Positions 1-6,172 of a DNA stretch of 20,527 bases are shown piece by piece. Where the stretch lies: positions 1 to 20,527 of the forward strand of contig CANQKU010000007.1 in NCBI GenBank assembly GCA_947624535.1, written 5' to 3'. The notes under the pieces were generated by a model, which made no database searches, was not told the origin of the DNA, and was given only the letters and a program-made list of their open reading frames with translations. A program made the position numbers and the translations under genes. How positions within the stretch are numbered: the stretch's first letter is position 1; each line of letters opens with the position of its first letter. This DNA comes from an uncultured Bacilli bacterium. Lineage in GTDB: Bacteria; Bacillota_I; Bacilli_A; RF39; UBA660.

Positions 1-70
1 CCCCCCCCCGCTCTTTTGTCAATAACACTTCTTTTCCTTTTTCATATAATAAATTAGTGAAGGAGGATAT
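1..70 (+). promoter_or_regulatory. Upstream region of the substrate-binding protein gene, with C9 tract and candidate -10
   Basis: The window opens with nine consecutive C residues, striking in such AT-rich DNA. TTGTCA lies at 16-21 and TATAAT at 45-50, but the 23-base gap between them is too long for a normal sigma-A promoter. The -10 at 45-50 with a weak -35 near 22-27 is the likelier pairing. AGGAGG at 61-66 is the ribosome-binding site. Confidence 0.4.
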
Positions 71-535
71 ATGAAAAAAATAATTTATTCAATTATTTGT
101 ATTATCATTATTTTAGGTATTGGTCTTTTATTTATTTTAGATTTAAATAAAGGAGACAAATCGAAAGATGATAAAAAATTAGAGAAGATTCGTGTGGCAG
201 AAGTTGCTCATACGGTATTCTATGCACCACAATATGCTGCTATTAGTCAAGGTTTCTTTGAAGAAGAAGGGCTAGATATTGAGTTAATTTTAGCATCTGG
301 TGCTGATAAAGTTACTGCTAGTGTTTTATCCGGAGATGTAGAGATTGGATTTTCTGGAAGTGAAGCATGTATTTATGTTTACAACCAAGGTGAAAAGGAT
401 TACTTAAAAACATTTGCTCAACTTACACAAAAGGATGGATCATTCTTAGTATCTCGTCAAAAGATTGATCATTTTACTTTAGAAGATTTAAAAGGAAAAA
501 ATGTCATTGGTGGTAGACAGGGGGTTCGTTCCTAA
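71..535 (+). CDS. Truncated ABC transporter substrate-binding protein (NMT1/SsuA-like), interrupted by the element
   Basis: This is the N-terminal half of a periplasmic-type solute-binding protein of the NMT1/SsuA/ThiY superfamily. Such proteins capture a small organic substrate outside the membrane for an ABC importer; the substrate cannot be told here. Residues 5-23 form one hydrophobic segment (signal or anchor) with no clear lipobox Cys. Family features follow: VAEVAHTVFYAPQYAAISQG, then GFFEEEGLDIEL, the VLSGDVEIGFSG block and LKGKNVIGGR. Family members normally continue Gly-Gly-x-Pro-Glu and run to about 320 residues. Here the frame leaves the family after codon 151 and stops at residue 154 with alien codons (V-R-S). 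The start is fixed by AGGAGG 5-10 bases before the ATG. It is the only plus-strand gene and looks less AT-rich than what follows. I infer that it is chromosomal and was split by integration. The truncated product is very unlikely to function. Confidence 0.88.
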   Translation: MKKIIYSIICIIIILGIGLLFILDLNKGDKSKDDKKLEKIRVAEVAHTVFYAPQYAAISQGFFEEEGLDIELILASGADKVTASVLSGDVEIGFSGSEACIYVYNQGEKDYLKTFAQLTQKDGSFLVSRQKIDHFTLEDLKGKNVIGGRQGVRS

Positions 536-560
536 AGTTATAACTTAAAAAAATCTTATT
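500..560. other. Element-chromosome junction (left attachment site)
   Basis: The solute-binding gene matches its family through GGT-GGT-AGA-CAG-GGG-G (509-524) and then departs from it. Large serine recombinases cross over at a 2-bp core, so the exchange most probably lies in the GGGGG run at 520-524. The recombinase stop codon is at 562, so its gene is only about 40 bp from the junction, the normal layout for this class. A perfect 12-bp palindrome (AAGTTATAACTT, 535-546) on the element side is a candidate recombinase-binding half-site. The partner junction is not in the window, so the core cannot be fixed by comparison. Confidence 0.7.
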
Positions 561-561
561 A

Positions 562-2127
562 TTAATAAAGTTTAAATTTATAAAATATTTCTACTTTCAT
601 ATCTTCACTAAGAGTTATTTTATCAATTAAACTTGCAATCAAAGTTCTACTTGGATTTTTTAAAGATAAAAATTCCTCTATTTTATTTAAAAGTATTTGG
701 TTTTCTTTTTTTAAATCTGATTCACTTAAGAGATTAAATTTTTTTTCTAATTCTTGATTTTGTTCTTTTAATTCTTTAATCTGATTATCATATTTTAGAG
801 ACATTCGATTATACATTTCTAAATCAATATTACCGCAAATTTTATCTTCATATACCTTATCTTTATAATTTAATAAAGTATTGATCTTTTGATTTAAAAG
901 TTCTATTTGTTTTTTTATTTGTTCTTTTATATCATATTGCTTTTTATTATTATTTACTTTGTCAATTAAATCATTTTTATCAAGATATTTAATGAGCATT
1001 TCTTTTATTGTATCAATAATGGAAACTTCTAATTTTTTATAATTACAAGTATGAGGAGTGCATAAACCATACTTACTATTTTTAGTGTAATAATTACAAT
1101 GACAATAAAATCTTTTGCCATCTTTACTTCTCGTAAAACCAATAGTATGTCCACATTCCTTACAAAAAATAAATCCTGAAAATAGCTGAGTATTATCATT
1201 TGTTTTATGTTTTCTTGTATTTTGTAATAAAGTTTGAACGGTATCAAAAACATTTTTGTCAATGATTGGTTCATGAGTATTTTCAACTATAATCCATTCT
1301 TCTCTAGGAAGTCTAACTTCTTTTTTTGATTTATAGTTAATTTTTTTTCTTCTTCCCTGAGTTAAATTACCAATGTAAGTTGGATTTTTAAGCATTTCTT
1401 GAATAGATCTAGCACACCAAAATTCATATGCAGTTGATTTCATACCTCTATTTAAATTAGCATAAATACTAGGTGTTGGTATTCCTTCAGCAGTAAAAAT
1501 TTTTGCTATTTGATGTGGTGTTTTTCCATCTAAGGCTAAATTAAACATTCTTTTTATAATAGGACTTACATTTTCATCTATAATTAATTTATGTTTATCT
1601 TCTGGATCTCTTTTATAACCATAGATACCTTTCCAACCTGTATATTGTCCACTTGCTTTTTTTTCTTTCATGATTCTTCGTATTTTCTTTGATGTTTCTT
1701 TTATATAAAAATCATTAAATACAAGTTTAAATTGTAACATTTCTAGTCCCGGTGTTTCATATAAAGTATCAATATCATCATTAATAGCTATATATCTAAT
1801 ATTCTTTTCTGGAAAAATTCTTTCTATGTATTCTCCCATAGAAATATAATCTCTACCCATTCTTGATAAATCTTTTGTTATAATTGTATCAATTTTTCCG
1901 TTAGCAATATCATTCATTAATTGTTTCCACCCAGGTCTATCAAAATTACCACCAGAGTAACCATCATCTGTATACTCACTAACACAAATAATATTCTCTT
2001 TTGTTTGTTCTAAGAATTTGTTAATTAAAATACCTTGGTTAATGATACTTTCACTTTCTAAATTGTCTCCATCTTCTCTAGATAATCTTCTATAAGTTCC
2101 AGCTTTGTATGTTTTGCTACTTCTCAT
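562..2127 (-). CDS. Large serine recombinase (TnpX/TndX-type integrase of the element)
   Basis: This site-specific recombinase cuts DNA through a serine and integrates or excises the element. The N-terminal resolvase domain (about 8-155) carries TYRRLSREDGD with catalytic Ser16 and KDLSRMGRDY with the active-site Arg89. A recombinase domain follows (about 165-300, including KNPTYIGN). A zinc ribbon follows, with Cys at 322/325 and further Cys at 342, 344, 356 and 361. A long Lys/Glu-rich coiled coil (about 390-470) is typical of large serine integrases. The length, 521 residues, is normal. The start has a good site (GAAAGGAG) just upstream. The gene ends beside the junction and reads toward it. 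The lack of any nearby tyrosine integrase or excisionase suggests this enzyme alone mobilises the element. The Tn4451/Tn5397 affinity comes from motif style; the domain call itself is secure. Confidence 0.96.
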   Translation of the reverse strand: MRSSKTYKAGTYRRLSREDGDNLESESIINQGILINKFLEQTKENIICVSEYTDDGYSGGNFDRPGWKQLMNDIANGKIDTIITKDLSRMGRDYISMGEYIERIFPEKNIRYIAINDDIDTLYETPGLEMLQFKLVFNDFYIKETSKKIRRIMKEKKASGQYTGWKGIYGYKRDPEDKHKLIIDENVSPIIKRMFNLALDGKTPHQIAKIFTAEGIPTPSIYANLNRGMKSTAYEFWCARSIQEMLKNPTYIGNLTQGRRKKINYKSKKEVRLPREEWIIVENTHEPIIDKNVFDTVQTLLQNTRKHKTNDNTQLFSGFIFCKECGHTIGFTRSKDGKRFYCHCNYYTKNSKYGLCTPHTCNYKKLEVSIIDTIKEMLIKYLDKNDLIDKVNNNKKQYDIKEQIKKQIELLNQKINTLLNYKDKVYEDKICGNIDLEMYNRMSLKYDNQIKELKEQNQELEKKFNLLSESDLKKENQILLNKIEEFLSLKNPSRTLIASLIDKITLSEDMKVEIFYKFKLY

Positions 2128-2158
2128 TTTTCTCCTTTCTCACAAAACATAATATAGA

Positions 2159-2197
2159 GCATAATATAATTATAATATGCTTTGTGTTTTTTTTAAA
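2159..2197 (-). promoter_or_regulatory. Promoter and overlapping palindrome of the recombinase gene
   Basis: On the minus strand TTTAAA (2192-2197) and TATAAT (2169-2174) are separated by exactly 17 bases. The -10 lies inside a 22-bp near-palindrome (2159-2180, arms paired at 10 of 11 positions). The 9-mer CATAATATA also occurs twice as a direct repeat (2148-2156, 2160-2168). A protein bound to the palindrome would block this promoter, so I read it as a candidate operator controlling recombinase expression. Confidence 0.5.
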
Positions 2198-2222
2198 GAT
2201 TTATATTACAATTCTGTTATTA

Positions 2223-2333
2223 TCATTCAGTTTTTTTGAATAACCCAATCTCAAGACAATAGTTTATTACCAAATTTTCCATTAATTCTGTAAGTGTTAT
2301 TCCATTTTCATTAAAAATATTTATAATTTCCAT
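2223..2333 (-). CDS. Small 36-residue protein of unknown function
   Basis: A short ORF starts with ATG at 2333, after TTGGAGGCG on the minus strand, a near-ideal ribosome-binding site 8-10 bases upstream. It reads MEIINIFNENGITLTELMEN and continues with a hydrophobic stretch (LVINYCLEIGLF), ending KKTE. It looks amphipathic and helical, with no signal peptide. It sits between the VirD4 gene and the recombinase, where many Gram-positive ICEs carry very small ORFs. I do not recognise the family. The strong ribosome-binding site is the main reason to call it real. Confidence 0.5.
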   Translation of the reverse strand: MEIINIFNENGITLTELMENLVINYCLEIGLFKKTE

Positions 2334-2455
2334 ATATTATTCGCCTCCAATTTTGTGTTTATATTTATTTTCACTACTATAAATATTCGTTATTCGACCT
2401 ATTAATACTTTTTGCAACCAATATTTTTATTTTATGAATACCAAAATGTTTGAAA

Positions 2456-4426
2456 TTAATTAAGATATATCTCAATCATAGAATTTCTATTTTTTTTATT
2501 TATTTTCTTTTTACTTGATATGATATTAAATTTAAAATCAATTACTTTTGATAAATTATTTAAAGAAGCAATATCATTATTAGACATAACAGAGGATAAA
2601 TATAAATTAGATACTAATTCATTTTCTGTTTCTACATATTCAACTTCATAATCAATATTAGGAAAAAGTTTTAAGATTTCATTTACAACACTTTCAAGCA
2701 ACATTTTATTATTAAAATTGATAGTATTCATTTCTACTTGTTTTGGAACTACTTTTTCTTGTGATTGTGCAAATATATAAGAAGCAATATCATCTACAAC
2801 ATAATAAGTATCTACTAATCTTTTTAGTGGCTTTTTTGTTCGTATGATTGTTCCTGATTTATAACAACTAAATTTTTTATATGGAACTGTTTTTCTACGA
2901 ATAGGATAACCAATAGTTGAAAAAATAATAGTTTCATAATGTAACTGCTTTATTTCATCTGCATTCATTAAATTTCTAGTAATCAATGATGTATTTCTAT
3001 TCCCATTCATATTCAAATAATTCATAGAATAACTAAGCGATGTTGTAGATGCTCCATAAGTACCTAATCTTTTACTAATTTCTTCTGCTGTTGACTGTGT
3101 GTTTGTTTTCAAGTACGCAAGACCACAATTATCTTGAATTACTTGACTTACCTCTTTTCCATATAAATTATCTAATTGTGCAAAACTTTGAAGATAAAAA
3201 TTAAAACTCATACCTCTACTTCTTGCAACACTTACCATTGTTGTAATATCTGTTAGTGGTGGGGTATTAGCAAATTCATCTAGCATAAATACTAGATCAA
3301 CAGGCAATCTTTTATTAGGTTGTTCATTACAAAGTAAAACCAATTTTTTATATATTAAAGATACAATGATAGATATCAAAGAATAATAAATTTTAGATTC
3401 ATCTGGAATACAACAATATAAAACTGTTGGCTGTTTTCCTAAAATATCAAATTCAAAATCTGAATCAGATGTAATATTTTCAACATTCACATCATCATAT
3501 AAGCTCATTCTCTCATTAAAAGTTGAAGTAATAGATCGATATGTTGTATCAGAAGTATTAAGGACTGGTAACAATTTATCTTTGCTTCTCATATCATAAC
3601 CTTTTACTTCCATATATTTTTTTAAGTTTTTATGATTCATATCTGTCATAGAACTGTTTTGAAATTTTTTAACAGATGTTAATGTTATTTGTTCCCGTCT
3701 AATTTTTCCTTCTACATAATCCTCCAAAAATAAAAAAATAATACCATATAATAAATCTGCACTACTATTATTCCAAAACTTTTCACGAGCAGTTGAATCC
3801 TCCATAATAATTTTTGAAATATCATTTACTAATTGATTTGCTTCTGCAAAATGAATAATAGATTGATTTTTATAATCCATTTTTTTATCATTATCGCTTT
3901 CATTTTCACTTAATTTTTTGTATTTATCATACAATTCATACTCTTTTATAATTGGTTCTAAAAGATTAATGTGATGACTATATTCTGGGTGTCTAAAATC
4001 TAATGTTAATATCTTATAACCATTATCTTGAAACATTTTACTAGTAGTTGAAAAAATTTCTCCCTTTGGATCTGTAATAAAAACACTTTTTTTAATTTTT
4101 GCAGTCGCAATAAACGAACAAGAAGGTATTACAGAAGTTACAGATTTTCCACTTCCTGTTGATCCTAAATAAATCCAATGTGGGGTCTCTCTATCAAACC
4201 ATACTTTTTTATGATTTTTACTAAAATAAATAGGAAATCCACTTTCTTGAATATTATTGATATTTTCTAATTGAAAATTTTTCTTTATCTCACGAAATGT
4301 TGACCATCTTGCAGATCCATGTTCTTTATTATCTTTTATTTTTTCTTTAGATAATAGTGGTTCAATACAATATAAAAATGCAATAAAAATAAATATTAAA
4401 AAAAGAGATAGAAAACTATAATACAT
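2456..4426 (-). CDS. virD4: VirD4/TraG-type coupling protein ATPase
   Basis: Type IV coupling protein: a hexameric membrane ATPase that recognises the relaxase-DNA complex and feeds it to the secretion channel. An N-terminal transmembrane segment occupies residues 3-22. Walker A is GSTGSGKS (88-95), the family motif DPKGE is at 119-123, and Walker B is LVFMLDEF (378-385) followed by ANTPPL. A conserved ARSRGMSFNFYLQS helix follows, as in TraG/TraD. The length, 656 residues, is normal. The N-terminal region is short, with one clear membrane pass. The start is supported by GGAG eight bases upstream, which lies inside the last codons of the preceding gene, so translation is probably coupled. It is separated from the VirB-type genes by the relaxase module and small genes. 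Confidence 0.95.
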   Translation of the reverse strand: MYYSFLSLFLIFIFIAFLYCIEPLLSKEKIKDNKEHGSARWSTFREIKKNFQLENINNIQESGFPIYFSKNHKKVWFDRETPHWIYLGSTGSGKSVTSVIPSCSFIATAKIKKSVFITDPKGEIFSTTSKMFQDNGYKILTLDFRHPEYSHHINLLEPIIKEYELYDKYKKLSENESDNDKKMDYKNQSIIHFAEANQLVNDISKIIMEDSTAREKFWNNSSADLLYGIIFLFLEDYVEGKIRREQITLTSVKKFQNSSMTDMNHKNLKKYMEVKGYDMRSKDKLLPVLNTSDTTYRSITSTFNERMSLYDDVNVENITSDSDFEFDILGKQPTVLYCCIPDESKIYYSLISIIVSLIYKKLVLLCNEQPNKRLPVDLVFMLDEFANTPPLTDITTMVSVARSRGMSFNFYLQSFAQLDNLYGKEVSQVIQDNCGLAYLKTNTQSTAEEISKRLGTYGASTTSLSYSMNYLNMNGNRNTSLITRNLMNADEIKQLHYETIIFSTIGYPIRRKTVPYKKFSCYKSGTIIRTKKPLKRLVDTYYVVDDIASYIFAQSQEKVVPKQVEMNTINFNNKMLLESVVNEILKLFPNIDYEVEYVETENELVSNLYLSSVMSNNDIASLNNLSKVIDFKFNIISSKKKINKKNRNSMIEIYLN

Positions 4427-4428
4427 TC

Positions 4429-4887
4429 CTATCTCTCCTGCTCTAAATCATTCTTTTTTCGATTAAAATATTTATTAATAAAGAGTTCATTTGCTATATT
4501 TTTACTATAAATAAAATCATTATACACATATCTTTTTATTGCATCGTCATAATAATATTTGATTGACATATAAGGAGCATATTTTCGATTTATATCATAG
4601 TCTTGCATTTTCATTGCTAACTGACCAATTTTTCTTTCATTTTTTTCTAAATAACTATCTCTCCATTTCATATATAAATCATAGTTATCAAAGACTTTAT
4701 AAATTTGACTATATGGTATGGATAATTGTTTCTGTTTGCCATATATATAAACATTATTATTATCAACATTGCATACTTCAAAGCCCTCTAACAAACCATA
4801 TTTTGAACTTTCAGATAAATATTTTGATACATCATTATCTAAATGACCAATAATGATAACATTTCCAGTTTTAACATTATTTATCAT
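4429..4887 (-). CDS. Hypothetical protein, 152 residues, coupled to VirD4
   Basis: I do not recognise this family. The ATG at 4887 (MINNVKTGNV) is preferred over an in-frame TTG at 4908, because AAAGGA lies eight bases before it. The N-terminal half looks like a beta-rich domain (GNVIIIGHLD, NNVYIYGKQKQLSIPYSQIY). The C-terminal half is basic and tyrosine-rich (RKYAPYMSIKYYYDDAIKRY) and mostly helical. There is no signal or membrane segment. The start overlaps the end of the upstream gene by 11 bases, and its last codons carry the VirD4 ribosome-binding site. Position suggests a cytoplasmic transfer accessory factor, but this is context only. Confidence 0.8.
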   Translation of the reverse strand: MINNVKTGNVIIIGHLDNDVSKYLSESSKYGLLEGFEVCNVDNNNVYIYGKQKQLSIPYSQIYKVFDNYDLYMKWRDSYLEKNERKIGQLAMKMQDYDINRKYAPYMSIKYYYDDAIKRYVYNDFIYSKNIANELFINKYFNRKKNDLEQER

Positions 4888-5131
4888 TAGGATTTTCCTT
4901 TTCTTCAAAAGTTTGCTTTAAAAATAATAATTGTTCTCTTTTCAATTCTATCATTATATTATAATAATATTTATCTGTTAAATAAGTTGATTTGTTAGAT
5001 TTTATCTCTAATTTATTAATTTCTTTTTCTAAATTTTTGATCTTAATAAAAATATTTTCTAATTGTCTATTATATTTTTCTAACTTTAATTGAATGTTAG
5101 AGAATTCAGTATTTAATTTTGTAAAATCCAT
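4877..5131 (-). CDS. Small coiled-coil protein, 84 residues
   Basis: An almost entirely helical, charged protein with a heptad-like pattern from residue 8 to 45 (NIQLKLEKYNRQLENIFIKI and onward) and another helix at the C-terminus (MIELKREQLLFLKQTFEEK). This predicts a coiled-coil dimer. There is no signal peptide or known catalytic motif. The start is supported by AAAGGTAGG, formed by the last codons of the upstream gene. It overlaps the following gene. The function is unknown; it may be a structural or regulatory partner in the accessory cluster upstream of VirD4. Confidence 0.75.
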   Translation of the reverse strand: MDFTKLNTEFSNIQLKLEKYNRQLENIFIKIKNLEKEINKLEIKSNKSTYLTDKYYYNIMIELKREQLLFLKQTFEEKENPNDK

Positions 5132-5140
5132 AGTTACAAC

Positions 5141-5479
5141 CTACCTTTCTATTTCATCATCTTTATAAAAATCACCATTATCATTTTCCACTGCTTCAAG
5201 TATATAATCGTAATCCATATCTTTTACTTTATCTAAAAACTTTTCATCTTTTGTATAGCATTCTGTTAAGAAAAAAGCAATTTGAGATGCTGGCAAATTA
5301 GTAAATTCATCATCCAAATATAATTCATAAGCAAACTCTTGAATATCCATAGCAACTTTATCACTTATTTCAAAATTTTCATTTTTAGCTGCATCATAAA
5401 TACCATCATAAATACAATAAATAGTTAAATTAGATTTATCTTCATCAGATAGTATTTTATACATTTCTAATGTGTTCAT
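5141..5479 (-). CDS. Acidic hypothetical protein, 112 residues
   Basis: A strongly acidic soluble protein, with about 30 Asp/Glu against about 10 Lys/Arg, predicted to be largely helical and rich in Tyr/Phe (EFAYELYLDDEFTNLP, SQIAFFLTECYTKDEK). The start has a very strong site (GAGGAGG). Its final codons, ...IER-stop, form the ribosome-binding site of the next gene. The acidic character resembles DNA-mimic anti-defence proteins carried by conjugative elements, but no family signature is seen and the idea is only a guess. Otherwise it is an unassigned gene of the accessory cluster. Confidence 0.8.
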   Translation of the reverse strand: MNTLEMYKILSDEDKSNLTIYCIYDGIYDAAKNENFEISDKVAMDIQEFAYELYLDDEFTNLPASQIAFFLTECYTKDEKFLDKVKDMDYDYILEAVENDNGDFYKDDEIER

Positions 5480-5579
5480 GGTTCTCCTCCTCTCTAGAAC
5501 ATCTACTTGCTACAACTAAAGCAGAATAAATAAAAAGCAATAGTAATAAAACTATTGCAATTAATATAATTATTAACAA
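5457..5579 (-). CDS. Tiny single-pass membrane protein, 40 residues, TTG start
   Basis: On the minus strand AAAGGAGG is followed eight bases later by TTG (5577-5579), opening a 40-codon frame. Residues 2-24 form one uninterrupted hydrophobic helix (LIIILIAIVLLLLLFIYSAL), followed by VVASRCSREEENHEHIRNV. A hydrophobic segment followed by a Cys and SREEE recurs, from memory, in small proteins of Gram-positive phages and ICEs. The frame overlaps the next gene's start by 23 bases and contains its ribosome-binding site, which suggests translational coupling. The function is unknown. The main doubt is the non-ATG start. Confidence 0.55.
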   Translation of the reverse strand: MLIIILIAIVLLLLLFIYSALVVASRCSREEENHEHIRNV

Positions 5580-5610
5580 TTTTAAAACCTCCTTTTTTTC
5601 ATTATAAAAA

Positions 5611-5634
5611 AAGACTATCATTTTTTGATAATCT
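5611..5634 (-). terminator. Rho-independent terminator after the 79-residue protein gene
   Basis: Minus-strand arms AGATTATCA (5626-5634) and TGATAGTCT (5612-5620) pair over nine bases with one G-U pair and a five-base loop. A run of seven T follows (to 5605). It ends transcripts coming from the 79-residue gene. A promoter overlaps it. Confidence 0.65.
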
Positions 5635-5636
5635 TA

Positions 5637-5665
5637 TTCATATAAATTGTAATTTAGTTTGTCAA
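5637..5665 (-). promoter_or_regulatory. Promoter for the accessory cluster leading to VirD4
   Basis: A perfect TTGACA (5660-5665, minus strand) is separated by 17 bases from TATGAA (5637-5642). The predicted start, near 5630, lies within the first arm of the terminator hairpin. Transcripts from this promoter would therefore lack the full hairpin and escape termination. The first gene downstream is the 40-codon membrane peptide. Confidence 0.6.
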
Positions 5666-5716
5666 TATAACTTCGATTTTAATCATCCAATTTGTGTTTG
5701 ATACTTTTCATTTATA

Positions 5717-5956
5717 TCAATTCCAATATGCTGTGTTATCCCAAGAAAATAATGTTCTACAACCTCCATATGTATACTTATAGTGGTTAACAAATATTCC
5801 TTTATCAATATAATCTATACTCCCAGAATTTTCATAATATTTTCTAATATGAATTACAGGACTATTATTAAATAATTTTGCTTGTAAAGTATCAAGTGCA
5901 ACAATTCCTACCAAAACACCTAGAACAATTAAAGTAATTTTTAGACCTTTTTTCAT
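5717..5956 (-). CDS. Small membrane-anchored or exported protein, 79 residues
   Basis: An N-terminal hydrophobic helix (about residues 6-23, after MKKGLK) is followed by a short extracytoplasmic domain with PVIHIRKYYENSGSIDYID, KGIFVNHYKYTYGG, a single Cys and ending FSWDNTAYW. From memory this matches a widespread uncharacterised Gram-positive family in which a short exported domain carries a 'KGI/LFVN-Y' stretch and an aromatic end. A good site (GATGGAGG) fixes the ATG. It is a stand-alone unit with an upstream extended -10 promoter and a downstream terminator, so it looks like cargo rather than part of the transfer operon. Confidence 0.75.
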   Translation of the reverse strand: MKKGLKITLIVLGVLVGIVALDTLQAKLFNNSPVIHIRKYYENSGSIDYIDKGIFVNHYKYTYGGCRTLFSWDNTAYWN

Positions 5957-5997
5957 AATTCCTCCATCTCTACAAATTACTATTTATTTCATTAAAT

Positions 5998-6006
5998 ATT
6001 ATAACA
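5998..6006 (-). promoter_or_regulatory. Extended -10 promoter of the 79-residue protein gene
   Basis: TGTTATAAT on the minus strand (5998-6006) is a full extended -10 element. No convincing -35 lies 16-18 bases upstream, because the upstream bases belong to a T-run. The extended TG can compensate. It stands about 40 bases before the ATG. Confidence 0.4.
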
Positions 6007-6014
6007 TTTATTAC

Positions 6015-6047
6015 AAAAAAAAATAGTCCTATACTAGCAACTATTTT
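6015..6047 (-). terminator. Rho-independent terminator downstream of the relaxase gene and candidate RNA
   Basis: AAAATAGT (6020-6027 on the plus strand) pairs with ACTATTTT (6040-6047) over eight bases, with a possible inner CTA/TAG pair. On the minus strand the stem is followed by nine T. It would end relaxase transcripts as well as the short RNA predicted from the promoter at 6135-6164. Confidence 0.65.
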
Positions 6048-6090
6048 AAAAAGAAGTGTTACTGTGAAAATAAGATGCACAGTAAAGTAA

Positions 6091-6112
6091 AATGGTATAT
6101 AAATGGTATATA
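6091..6112. repeat. Perfect tandem 11-bp repeat (AATGGTATATA x2)
   Basis: Two exact adjacent copies occupy 6091-6101 and 6102-6112. A spacing of about one helical turn puts both copies on the same DNA face, as in paired operators or iterons. Confidence 0.7.
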
Positions 6113-6134
6113 ACAATCATATGATTGCATATTC

Positions 6135-6164
6135 ATTATAACATTTTACGACACATTTCGACAA
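6135..6164 (-). promoter_or_regulatory. Promoter downstream of the relaxase gene
   Basis: TTGTCG (6159-6164) is followed after 18 bases by TATAAT (6135-6140), preceded by TG one base away. The palindrome at 6114-6127 overlaps the predicted start site and may be an operator. Confidence 0.55.
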
Positions 6165-6172
6165 TACATAAA

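Larger units (their letters stand above)
6015..6128 (-). ncRNA. Candidate structured small RNA, about 110 nt
   Basis: A promoter with extended -10 (6135-6164) faces a terminator (6015-6047) only about 90-110 bases downstream, with no ORF between them. The stretch between is highly structured: a perfect 14-bp palindrome (CAATCATATGATTG, 6114-6127), an exact tandem 11-mer (6091-6101 and 6102-6112), and an 8-bp hairpin (TTACTGTG 6059-6066 with CACAGTAA 6078-6085). A short regulatory RNA fits this layout. Alternatives are an operator-rich leader or a replication/transfer site. I do not recognise an RNA family. Confidence 0.4.

Noticed and set aside
1029..1286. 85-codon minus-strand frame inside the recombinase gene
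   Set aside because: It lies wholly within the well-supported recombinase in another frame and has no domain of its own.
4563..4853. 96-codon plus-strand frame
   Set aside because: It is antisense to the 152-residue gene, has no ribosome-binding site, and has a composition that mirrors the opposite strand.
6059..6128. Type III toxin-antitoxin RNA repeats
   Set aside because: There are only two 11-bp units and the next gene encodes a membrane peptide unlike ToxN-type toxins.
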